A stretch of 19,142 nt of DNA from Deltaproteobacteria bacterium (GTDB lineage: Bacteria > Desulfobacterota > Desulfobacteria > Desulfobacterales > UBA11574): the NCBI GenBank assembly GCA_019313505.1, contig JAFDBA010000022.1:1-19142 (forward strand). Direction: 5' to 3'. The position numbers were made by a program, and so were the translations under genes. Shown piece after piece: positions 1-6,356 of this stretch. The notes below the pieces were generated by a model that was not told where the DNA came from, made no database searches, and saw nothing but the letters and a program-made list of their open reading frames with translations. The stretch's first letter is position 1, and each line of letters opens with the position of its first letter.

Positions 1-160
1 TAGTTCCCAGAATCCCTTTAACAGCCGCAGACACCCGCTCTGATGTTGGGATCTGTTTGGCTGAAATTCCGATTGTGCGTGAAAACCAGGTGGAAATTTT
101 GTAGATTAGGGCGAAGGTGAAGACAGCAAGGGAAATATAAAGAAGCAGACTAAATATCAT
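1..160 (-). CDS. N-terminus of an unrecognised membrane protein, cut by the window edge
   Basis: The minus strand reads an ATG at 160-158 preceded by a strong AAGGAGG-type ribosome site, then 53 codons open to the window edge. The protein begins MIFSLLLYISLAVFTFALIY, a clear hydrophobic helix of about 20 residues, followed by a basic and polar stretch (KISTWFSRTIG, later KQIPTSERVSAAVKG). This is the usual look of a first transmembrane helix followed by a cytoplasmic loop. It could be the first subunit segment of a NarI/DsrM/TmcC-like quinol-oxidising membrane protein, which often lies near such regulators in sulfate reducers, but that is only an inference from style and context. It lies downstream of the double-receiver gene, separated by a hairpin, and has its own promoter candidate. 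Confidence 0.6.
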   Translation of the reverse strand, partial: MIFSLLLYISLAVFTFALIYKISTWFSRTIGISAKQIPTSERVSAAVKGILGT

Positions 161-248
161 ACGATGAACCTCCTTCATTACGCGAAAAAGAAAAAAGCTG
201 TAGGATCATCACTTCTGCAGCAATCCAGGTAACCTTACCAAACACGGA

Positions 249-277
249 CTATTATTCAACACAAAGAAATTTGTCAA
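249..277 (-). promoter_or_regulatory. Sigma-70-like promoter for the edge membrane-protein gene
   Basis: On the minus strand a perfect TTGACA (277-272) is followed after exactly 17 bases by TAATAG (254-249), which matches the -10 consensus at 3 of 6 positions. It points toward the ATG at 160, leaving a leader of about 80 bases. The dyad GGTAACCTTACC at 228-239 lies around the start of that transcript and could be an operator. The -35 box is strong and the -10 is weak. Confidence 0.5.
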
Positions 278-467
278 GGGAAAAGTTGTTTTTAGGTCTT
301 TTGACAAGGCTACAATCAAAACAAGGAACTGAAAATTTAAAATAATTATCAGTTTTTATTTTTGCTGCCTGACGCTATCAGGGGAGTTGAAGATGACACT
401 TTTTATGATAAACAATTTTTTGGGGAAATTGCTAAACAAAGGGATTGGGGCATATGTAAATTTTAAT

Positions 468-501
468 GAATTTCCCAACCATAAAGATGGTTGGGAAATT
501 C
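468..501 (-). terminator. Hairpin terminator of the double-receiver gene
   Basis: A perfect 13-bp inverted repeat (468-480 and 489-501) encloses an 8-base loop and begins 10 bases after the stop codon at 511. On the minus strand it is followed by ATTAAAATTT, a broken T-tract. On the plus strand there is no T-tract, so the direction is minus. It separates the regulator gene from the membrane-protein gene beyond. Confidence 0.7.
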
Positions 502-510
502 TGATTGGAT

Positions 511-1743
511 TTAGGCAGCAAGAAGAAATGCCTTTTCAGTGGCGTTGCGGATTTCGTCCGGAGTAAACGGTTTGGGAAGGTAATCGATGGCACCTAACCT
601 TGCACTCTCTATAGCCGTCTCAATGCTGGCATACCCGGTAATGATAATGACCTTGGTATCCGGTCTCCGGTCATTGATAGCCTTGAGAAGTTCCAGACCT
701 TTTACTTCAGGAATTCTTAAGTCTAAAAGGACAAGTGCGTAAGCCTTGTCTTCGATCTTTTTAATAGCCTCCTTTTTACTCAACGCCTGATCGACATTGA
801 AGTTTTTCTTTGCGAGTATTTTTCTGATATTATTATTGACAGCAACTTCGTCGTCTATAACAAGGATGTCTGTCAAGATTGATTCTTTCGGAAACTCAAA
901 GACAACTGCAGACCGCTCAGGTTCTTTTTCCATCATTCGGGCAACGCTCTGCTTGAGTTCTTCGTATGGCATAAATGCAACCCCTTCATGCTGAAGGTGC
1001 AGAACATATTCGGGGCCAGTTACAGAAACCACCTCCTCATAGTTGAAAGGATGATCGATACCGATCAATTTTACAGCATCAAAACTTTTTGCTTTCGCGG
1101 CCTTTTTCTTTTTGGCTTTTAGCTGTGGGCATTCCCCTGTCTTAGTCCCCCCTTTACAGGTATTCCCAAGCTTTTTAAAAATATTGCATACCATATTCCC
1201 CATTGCACAGTAATTTTCCAAGGTTTCAGGCGCAGCTTCAACAACCGGCATATCCGAAGGACCAAGTTTGTCTACAAAGTCTTCACCAGCATATTTTGCC
1301 ACCTCTTCCCGGTCAAAGGGTATATCAATATCAATAATCTCTTTTTCTTTTTCCGTGGTCTGGGTTTCAGCCAATTTACCGGACAGCGCCAGGTCAACCG
1401 TAGATCTTAACTCATCCGGGGTAAACGGCTTGGTAAGGTAATCGAGAGCTCCCAGACGGATCGCTTTAACTGCCGTATCTGTGGAAGCATAGGCGGTCAT
1501 CATTACAGCTTTTGTAAGAGGCCATTCCGTTTTAACCAGTTTCAAAAGTTCCAGGCCGTTCATTTCAGGCATAACGATATCTGAGATGAGAAGGGAGAAT
1601 GAATCTGTGGCCATTTTTTCCAGGGCCTCTTTGGCGCTGGCGGCGTGGATTACCTCATAATTGTTTTTGGAAAGGATCTTTTCCACATTTTGACAAATCT
1701 GCTTTTCATCATCAACTACCATTATTTTTGCTGATGTTCCCAT
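511..1743 (-). CDS. Response regulator with two receiver domains and a four-cysteine middle section
   Basis: The 410-residue protein has a receiver domain at about 6-122 with acidic D11/D12, phospho-acceptor D55, T83 and K105. A second receiver at about 293-410 has D341, T369 and K391. Both end in a KPFTPDE motif. There is no DNA-binding, ATPase or enzymatic output domain. The middle (about 135-290) contains two copies of a short module (136-160 and 226-250, 11 of 25 residues identical without gaps). Between them lie four cysteines (C179, C186, C196, C205) and a lysine-rich linker around 209-219. The start has AAGGAGG four bases upstream. The gene is monocistronic: a sigma-54-type promoter precedes it and a hairpin follows it. 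It may act as a phosphate relay or sink, or as a redox-sensitive adaptor for the kinase encoded upstream. The function of the middle section is unknown. Confidence 0.9.
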   Translation of the reverse strand: MGTSAKIMVVDDEKQICQNVEKILSKNNYEVIHAASAKEALEKMATDSFSLLISDIVMPEMNGLELLKLVKTEWPLTKAVMMTAYASTDTAVKAIRLGALDYLTKPFTPDELRSTVDLALSGKLAETQTTEKEKEIIDIDIPFDREEVAKYAGEDFVDKLGPSDMPVVEAAPETLENYCAMGNMVCNIFKKLGNTCKGGTKTGECPQLKAKKKKAAKAKSFDAVKLIGIDHPFNYEEVVSVTGPEYVLHLQHEGVAFMPYEELKQSVARMMEKEPERSAVVFEFPKESILTDILVIDDEVAVNNNIRKILAKKNFNVDQALSKKEAIKKIEDKAYALVLLDLRIPEVKGLELLKAINDRRPDTKVIIITGYASIETAIESARLGAIDYLPKPFTPDEIRNATEKAFLLAA

Positions 1744-1831
1744 ATTACCTCCTTAAATGAATTTATTTAATAATCTAAAAATATAATGTAAATTTGCACT
1801 TTTTTGAAAAATTTACTTTTGTTCAACGATA

Positions 1832-1847
1832 TGCACGTTGTATGCCA
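1832..1847 (-). promoter_or_regulatory. Sigma-54 (-24/-12) promoter
   Basis: The minus strand reads TGGCATACAACGTGCA. Against the sigma-54 consensus TGGCAC-N5-TTGCW it matches 9 of 11 fixed positions, including the essential GG and GC pairs at the correct spacing. Transcription would start near 1820, giving a leader of about 78 bases before the double-receiver gene. The gene immediately upstream encodes a sigma-54 activator with an intact GAFTGA loop, which makes a local regulatory pair plausible. Confidence 0.65.
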
Positions 1848-1864
1848 AAACAGTTCAATGATCT

Positions 1865-1877
1865 TAACAAGTTGATA
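1865..1877 (-). promoter_or_regulatory. IHF-like bending site
   Basis: The minus strand reads TATCAACTTGTTA, an exact match to the IHF consensus WATCAANNNNTTR. It lies at about -45 to -57 relative to the predicted sigma-54 start, where IHF commonly bends DNA between activator sites and the promoter. Chance matches occur in AT-rich DNA; the position is what raises its value. Confidence 0.45.
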
Positions 1878-2091
1878 TTATTCATATTAAATAACAAGAT
1901 GAGTTTTGCACAAACATGAAAAGTATAAAAAAAATATATATTTAATTGCGGCGATGAAGAAGAAAACAATGATTAGATGATATTAGAATTGATTTTAATC
2001 TTTCAAGTATGGAGAAAGATGCTGATATTCCCAGCATAAAGGTAAATCGGGGAAAAACAGTTAAAAGGTAATGCCACGCAAATATACTTAT

Positions 2092-2116
2092 TGTATAAAA
2101 AAACTATACAGTGTAT
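2092..2116. promoter_or_regulatory. Dyad cluster, possible activator-binding site
   Basis: Half-sites TGTATA (2092-2097), TATACA (2105-2110) and TGTAT (2112-2116) alternate in orientation over 25 bases, just after the stop of the sigma-54 activator gene and about 270 bases upstream of the predicted sigma-54 start. This could be an upstream activator site. Read on the minus strand it could instead be a poor terminator, since AGTTTTTTT follows a 4-bp stem. Confidence 0.25.
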
Positions 2117-2130
2117 TAATTTTCAATATT

Positions 2131-3558
2131 TTATGGGTTTGACTGGCCATATCGCGGGAGTTTGATATTATGTTTTTTCATTAAAGCCTGGAAATTACTT
2201 CTTTGCAATCCTACTTTTTGAGCTGCACGGGTCACGTTCCAGTCGTTTTTTGTTAGAGCATTCATGATAAAATTCTTTTCAACCTTAAGAACAGCCTTAT
2301 GTCTGATCTCCTTCTTAACCCTCTTGAAATCCTCATTCGTAGACGGAATATAGTCAATCAATTGTCCGGTATCATCCATCTCACCCAATAGAGGGAGTTC
2401 TTGAAACGTAATTTGATCTTTTTCGCAGAGAATGACGGCTCTTTCAATAACATTTCTTAATTGCCTTATGTTTCCCGGCCAGTCATGTTCTGTTAATTTG
2501 CTAATTATATTGTCATCAAATCCAGATATGTTTTTACCTAAAGCCTGGTTAAACTGTCTCAGAAAGTGATAGGCAATCGGCAAAATATCCATTTTCCTTT
2601 TTCTGAGTGGAGGGACCATAATAGGATATACAAAAATTCGATAATAAAAGTCTTCCCTAAAAGAACCCTGGTCTACCATTTTTTTAAGATCCTGATTGGT
2701 AGCAAAAATTAAACGGACATCTACTTTCTGAATGGCAGTGCTTCCTAACGGTAAAAATTCTCTGTTTTCTATGAACCGAAGAAGTTTGCTTTGAACGTTT
2801 AGATCAATATTACTGATTTCATCCAGAAATACAGTACCATTGTGCGCCAGTTTGAAAATACCATCCTTGTTTTTATGGGCACCCGTAAAGGCGCCTTTAT
2901 TATAGCCAAACAACTCGCTTTCCAAAAGCTTGTCTGACAAGGTTCCACAATCCACGGCAAAAAAGACCTTGTCCTTTCTGGCGCTGTTTGCGTGAATCGC
3001 CCTTGAAATCAATTCTTTGCCGGTTCCACTTTCACCGTAAACAAGAACCGTTGAATCGGTAGGCGCCACTTTTTGTACCATTGTAATAACTTTTTTAATT
3101 TTAGGACTGTCTCCGATCAGTTGATGAGAGAATGATTTCTGGTGTTTTATTTTGTACCTAAGCCTCTGATTTTGCAAAAGCATTTCTCTTTCCACGAGGG
3201 CCTGATGGACAACGGCCCGCAGTTCATGGGGAGTAAACGGTTTTGGAAGGTAGTCAAAGGCTCCCATCTTCATTACTTCGACTGCGGATGAAACGCTGGC
3301 GTAGCCGGTTATCACAATAACCATGGTTTCAGGGTGGGCTTTTTTTAGCTGTCGCAGAACTTCCATACCCCCGAGGTTAGCCATTTTTAAATCGGTTATC
3401 ACTACATCAAACTGATTCTCGCCGATCATCTTTAAGGCATCATATCCGCTGAAAGCATATTTGACCCCATAATCCATTTTTGATAGTATTTTTATACAAT
3501 TGCGACAGATAGCCGGTTCGTCATCGACAATTAGGATAAGAGGATCATCTGTTGCCAT
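2131..3558 (-). CDS. NtrC-family sigma-54-dependent response regulator
   Basis: A 475-residue activator with the standard order receiver, AAA+ ATPase, Fis-type helix-turn-helix. The receiver (about 6-122) has D12/D13, phospho-acceptor D56, T84 and K106. The AAA+ domain (about 146-380) shows Walker A GESGTGKE at 175-182, the sigma-54 contact loop GAFTGA at 222-227 and Walker B GTVFLDE at 241-247. The C-terminus carries a Fis-like motif (NVTRAAQKVGLQRSNF). I chose the ATG at 3558 because it has AAAGGA seven bases upstream and begins right at the receiver. A longer frame to 3627 adds 23 residues that overlap the kinase gene and match nothing. The start overlaps the kinase stop by 14 bases, indicating translational coupling and a cognate pair. 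The likely target is the sigma-54 promoter at 1832-1847. Confidence 0.93.
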   Translation of the reverse strand: MATDDPLILIVDDEPAICRNCIKILSKMDYGVKYAFSGYDALKMIGENQFDVVITDLKMANLGGMEVLRQLKKAHPETMVIVITGYASVSSAVEVMKMGAFDYLPKPFTPHELRAVVHQALVEREMLLQNQRLRYKIKHQKSFSHQLIGDSPKIKKVITMVQKVAPTDSTVLVYGESGTGKELISRAIHANSARKDKVFFAVDCGTLSDKLLESELFGYNKGAFTGAHKNKDGIFKLAHNGTVFLDEISNIDLNVQSKLLRFIENREFLPLGSTAIQKVDVRLIFATNQDLKKMVDQGSFREDFYYRIFVYPIMVPPLRKRKMDILPIAYHFLRQFNQALGKNISGFDDNIISKLTEHDWPGNIRQLRNVIERAVILCEKDQITFQELPLLGEMDDTGQLIDYIPSTNEDFKRVKKEIRHKAVLKVEKNFIMNALTKNDWNVTRAAQKVGLQRSNFQALMKKHNIKLPRYGQSNP

Positions 3559-4993
3559 TTTGTTTTCCTTTGTTGATAGGAAGGCTGATTGTGAAAGTTG
3601 CTCCCTGTGCCTTTCTGTTTTTAACATTTATGGTGCCGTCGTGCCGTTGAATGATGCCATGTGTAATCGCAAGTCCCAGTCCTGTTCCTCCTTCCTTGGT
3701 TGTAAAAAAAGGTTCGAAAATTTTAAGTTTATTTTTTTCGTCAATCCCTTTTCCAGCATCGCTTATTGCGATTTCGATCCCTTTATCCGGGGAAATAAAT
3801 TTTGAAGAAACCGATATTTTTCCTCCGCTCTCTGTTGCATCCAGGGCGTTGAGGATAAGGTTAATAAGGGCCTGCTGTATTTGATCTTTATCGACAGGTG
3901 TCCGGGGAATATTTTCGTCAAGGTTTTGCGTAATGCTCAAATCTTTAAATGCCGCCTGTTTTCTGGTTAATACAACACAGGCTGTAATAATTTTGTTGAT
4001 GTTGCAAATTTGTTTTTCCGGTTTTGTCTGTCGGGCAAATTCGAGGAGACTGGCTACAATCTTGCGGCACCGGAGCGCTTCACTTGTAATGATTTCCAGT
4101 TCTTGGTACGACGGATCATCATGATCGACCTCCTCTTGCATCAACATTGATGTAGTTAGGATTGTGGTCAGTGGGTTATTGATTTCATGGGCCACACCGG
4201 CAGACAGGCGGCCGATGGATGCCAGTTTATCCTGCTGCATCATAGTCTGTCTGGCATTGATATCAGGAGTAATGTCTCTGGCTACCTCAATGGCGCCGAC
4301 CACCTCATTTTTCTCAAAAACAGGATAGGTTGAAATTGAATAATAAACATCTTCATTATCCTTGTCTTTATGGATATGGGTTTCCTTGGAAGGTTTTTGG
4401 GTTTTGAGAGTTTGTATCAAGGGGCATCTATGATCTTTACCTGAGCATGGTACATTTTGTTTGTGTGTAACTTGATAGCAGTATTGACCAAGGACTTCTT
4501 CCCGATCCATGCCCACTTTTTTCAAAAGAGTTTCATTTATATTCAGGATTCGATAGTCAGACCCGATTACCATAATATCTTCCTGAATCATTTCATTTAT
4601 GAGCACATTAAACACACGGTGCGTCAATCTTATTTGTTCAAGTTTATTTTTTATGTCCTGCTGAGCACTTATAACACCAAGATCCCAGAAGAGCACGGCA
4701 ATCCGGTGGCTAATAACCCAAATGTCATCTTTTTTTTTGGATAAAATGTCGATAAATATATCTTTATTACCGGTCAGTTCGACAATGAGGTCTATATCAT
4801 CCCTGTCAAAGAAATCATTATAGTCATTTGTGGTGAACAGACCTATTTTATTTGCTTTGACAAAACCCGGAGCATCATTCTTTATATCAGCTACAGCCAC
4901 CACAATAGTACTCAATTTTTGAAAAGCGTGTTTATTTACAAGTTCTAATAAAGTGAGGCATCTGGTACCCCCGCCCACGACAGCAATTTTCAT
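3545..4993 (-). CDS. Sensor histidine kinase with N-terminal Rossmann-like domain and PAS domain
   Basis: The 482-residue protein has no transmembrane segment and should be cytoplasmic. Residues 1-105 resemble an NAD(P)-binding Rossmann fold: MKIAVVGGGTRC at the start with G7, G9 and C12 at the nucleotide-loop positions, then alternating strands such as DLIVELTG (69-76) and WVISHRIAVL (92-101). A PAS domain follows at about 125-245 with C172, C183 and C190, a cysteine pattern seen in other PAS domains of anaerobic Deltaproteobacteria as far as I recall. The kinase core has an H-box with H269 (AHEINNPLTT), an N-box with N382, G1 DAGKGI at 412-417 and G2 GGTGLGL at 435-441. AAGGAG lies about eight bases before the ATG. 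It may sense nucleotide redox state or a ligand. Its partner is the sigma-54 activator that overlaps it. Confidence 0.92.
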   Translation of the reverse strand: MKIAVVGGGTRCLTLLELVNKHAFQKLSTIVVAVADIKNDAPGFVKANKIGLFTTNDYNDFFDRDDIDLIVELTGNKDIFIDILSKKKDDIWVISHRIAVLFWDLGVISAQQDIKNKLEQIRLTHRVFNVLINEMIQEDIMVIGSDYRILNINETLLKKVGMDREEVLGQYCYQVTHKQNVPCSGKDHRCPLIQTLKTQKPSKETHIHKDKDNEDVYYSISTYPVFEKNEVVGAIEVARDITPDINARQTMMQQDKLASIGRLSAGVAHEINNPLTTILTTSMLMQEEVDHDDPSYQELEIITSEALRCRKIVASLLEFARQTKPEKQICNINKIITACVVLTRKQAAFKDLSITQNLDENIPRTPVDKDQIQQALINLILNALDATESGGKISVSSKFISPDKGIEIAISDAGKGIDEKNKLKIFEPFFTTKEGGTGLGLAITHGIIQRHDGTINVKNRKAQGATFTISLPINKGKQNGNR

Positions 4994-5238
4994 GATGAAT
5001 CTCCTTTTTGATAATTTTGATGGCTTCGCAAAAAGTCCGATTTAGACGGTTTCGTAAGAAGTTCAAATTCAAGGACTTTCACATATGTCTTCCCTTTCCA
5101 CGATTCAAAATTACATTCTACAACCCCTTCTATTGTTATTTCAACCATATTTTTTCCCGGATCAAAAGAAGAATTCATAAAGAAGGTATATTTTTTATTA
5201 GATTCGCATCGCGGTGTTACTAAAATATTTCTTGACAA
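4990..5238 (-). CDS. Small unrecognised ORF ahead of the kinase gene, start uncertain
   Basis: This frame ends in an ATGA overlap with the kinase start, which supports translation. Its beginning is unclear. The TTG at 5238 has no ribosome site. In-frame ATG codons lie at 5178 (no site) and 5148 (GGGA about six bases upstream, giving 52 residues). The sequence looks beta-rich and polar in the middle (MVEITIEGVVECNF, then KTYVKVLEFELL), with no signal peptide, membrane helix or motif I recognise. The last 25 or so codons are encoded by two degenerate copies of a repeat at 5019-5064, so the C-terminus may be a by-product of repeat DNA. It is either a small partner of the kinase or not a gene at all. 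Confidence 0.4.
   Translation of the reverse strand: MSRNILVTPRCESNKKYTFFMNSSFDPGKNMVEITIEGVVECNFESWKGKTYVKVLEFELLTKPSKSDFLRSHQNYQKGDSS
5019..5064. repeat. Two degenerate copies of a 19-base repeat
   Basis: GATGGCTTCGCAAAAAGTC at 5019-5037 and GACGGTTTCGTAAGAAGTT at 5045-5063 share 14 of 19 bases at an offset of 26. From memory, sequences of the type TTCGTAAAAAGTC are abundant between genes in Desulfobacterales genomes, so these may be members of a dispersed family. I cannot confirm this without a genome-wide search. Confidence 0.45.
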
Positions 5239-5260
5239 TTTAGAATCTAAATAATACGAA
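5232..5260 (+). promoter_or_regulatory. Possible sigma-70-like promoter for the nuo operon
   Basis: A perfect TTGACA at 5232-5237 is followed after 17 bases by TACGAA (5255-5260), a 3-of-6 match to the -10 box, facing nuoA. Transcription would start near 5267 and read through the hairpin at 5292-5312 before reaching nuoA. The -35 box lies across the TTG start of the divergent small ORF. The -10 is weak, so this is only a candidate. Confidence 0.35.
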
Positions 5261-5291
5261 AATCCGGTTTATCAATATTCTAATGTTTTTC

Positions 5292-5317
5292 AATGGCTCG
5301 AAACGGGCCATTTTTAT
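5292..5317 (+). terminator. Terminator-like hairpin in the nuoA leader
   Basis: AATGGCTCG (5292-5300) pairs with CGGGCCATT (5304-5312) through nine pairs including one G-U, with loop AAA, followed by TTTATT. This has the form of an intrinsic terminator on the plus strand, yet no plus-strand gene precedes it. It could attenuate nuo transcription. The same bases also fit a sigma-54 core (TGGCTC-N5-GGGCC at 5294-5309, 7 of 11 positions with GG and GC in register), an alternative reading. Confidence 0.45.
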
Positions 5318-5358
5318 TGCCATTAGCTGTTATAGTTGGCTTATTCGGGAGGGTGTAA

Positions 5359-5754
5359 ATGACCGAAGCTTCTCTTATAGATTATATGTATATATTTCTT
5401 TTCCTTATCGTCGGTTTTGTCGGGGGATTTGCACCATTCATTGTTAACTGGTTCATACGTCCGAAAAGAACCCATCTGAAAAAATCACTAGATACATATG
5501 AATGTGGGATGGATACTTACGGCAAAGCCTGGGACTATCGTTACGGCATTTCATATTATCTTTACGCCCTCATCTTTCTGGCCTTTGATGTTGATATTTT
5601 ATATCTGTTCCCGGTTGCGACATATTTTGACAAGGTTTCTGGTGCTCGCGGCGTGATAGAAATTTTTATCTTTATAGGTATCTTAACCCTGGCGATTATT
5701 TATGCATGGGCTAAAGGAGTCTTTACATGGGAGAGGAAAATAAAAGTTCTTTAA
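5359..5754 (+). CDS. nuoA: Complex I subunit NuoA
   Basis: A 131-residue membrane subunit with three hydrophobic helices (about 10-33, 65-89 and 99-118). It shows the family signature YECGMDTYGKAWDYRYG at 47-63 followed by YYLYALIFLAFDVDILYLFP. The usual FDVE reads FDVD here. GGGAGGG lies five bases before the ATG. NuoA sits at the junction of the peripheral and membrane arms, near the quinone channel. It is the first gene of the nuo operon, and nuoB starts 28 bases before its stop. Confidence 0.97.
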   Translation: MTEASLIDYMYIFLFLIVGFVGGFAPFIVNWFIRPKRTHLKKSLDTYECGMDTYGKAWDYRYGISYYLYALIFLAFDVDILYLFPVATYFDKVSGARGVIEIFIFIGILTLAIIYAWAKGVFTWERKIKVL

Positions 5755-6356
5755 TTAAGCCCGATTTAAAGTCCTATACGGAACGGGTTAAGGCTGAATG
5801 CTATACTGCTGTTTCCGACGGCGGTGTAAACCTTGACGCCGGACCATTAATGCGCATGGGCCTGACCGACAAACTGTTAAAATTGTGCCAGGCGAATTCC
5901 CTATGGCCCATGACGTTCGGGATCGCCTGCTGCGCCATCGAGATGATGGGAACCGGTATGGCACGGTTCGACATCTCCCGTTACGGATCAGAGGTCTTCC
6001 GTCCCTCCCCCAGACAGTCCGATCTGATGATCGTCGCCGGTACGGTTAACCGTAAACTGGCTCCTGTTTTGCTCACGCTATATGAGCAGATGCCTTCTCC
6101 GAAATGGGTTATCGCTTTGGGCAACTGCGCAATTTCCGGAGGTCCATTCAGTGTAAAGGAAAACTATAATGTTATCGAAGGGGTTGATAAGCTTATACCG
6201 GTGGATGTGTATGTTCCCGGCTGTCCCCCCCGGCCGGAAGGTCTGTTGGAAGGCATCCTGAAGCTTCAGGAAAAGATTACGGGTGTCCGTCATCCCATAC
6301 CCCAGAATCGCCATCCGGATTCTCCCCAGAGGAAAGTCAAGGGATTGGAGTTATGA
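5727..6356 (+). CDS. nuoB: Complex I subunit NuoB, carrier of iron-sulfur cluster N2
   Basis: The 209-residue protein has the four cluster ligands typical of NuoB: C68 and C69 in GIACCAIEMMG, C134 in GNCAISGG and C166 in PGCPPRPEGLLEG. Cluster N2 passes electrons to quinone. AAAGGAG lies seven bases before the ATG. The start overlaps nuoA by 28 bases and the stop overlaps nuoC by 4 bases. The C-terminal tail after about 185 is short and basic. Confidence 0.98.
   Translation: MGEENKSSLIKPDLKSYTERVKAECYTAVSDGGVNLDAGPLMRMGLTDKLLKLCQANSLWPMTFGIACCAIEMMGTGMARFDISRYGSEVFRPSPRQSDLMIVAGTVNRKLAPVLLTLYEQMPSPKWVIALGNCAISGGPFSVKENYNVIEGVDKLIPVDVYVPGCPPRPEGLLEGILKLQEKITGVRHPIPQNRHPDSPQRKVKGLEL

Larger units (their letters stand above)
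161..510. other. Intergenic region with promoter, small dyad and terminator
   Basis: This gap of 350 bases separates the partial membrane-protein gene from the end of the double-receiver gene. It is AT-rich. It holds a sigma-70-like minus-strand promoter (249-277), a small dyad GGTAA-CC-TTACC at 228-239 just downstream of the predicted transcription start, and a 13-bp hairpin at 468-501. I see no convincing gene in it. Confidence 0.6.
1744..2130. other. AT-rich regulatory gap upstream of the double-receiver gene
   Basis: These 387 bases hold no convincing ORF. On the minus strand they contain, from promoter outward, a sigma-54 -24/-12 element (1832-1847), an IHF-consensus match (1865-1877) and an AT-rich dyad cluster (2092-2116). 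A weak 6-bp hairpin at 2019-2037 might end transcription of the sigma-54 activator gene, but its T-tract is poor. Confidence 0.6.

Noticed and set aside
393..566. A 57-codon plus-strand frame starting MTLFMINN with GGGGAG upstream
   Set aside because: It reads straight through the perfect terminator hairpin at 468-501 and into the antisense of the double-receiver gene, so its apparent protein quality is best explained by chance.
2019..2037. 6-bp hairpin ATGCTG/CAGCAT after the activator gene
   Set aside because: The stem is short, the loop is 7 bases and the following tract on the minus strand (CTTTCTCC) is a poor T-tract, so I do not call it a terminator.
3559..3627. A 23-residue N-terminal extension of the sigma-54 activator
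   Set aside because: It is antisense to nothing but lies inside the kinase coding end, has no ribosome site, and precedes a better start with AAAGGA at the usual distance.
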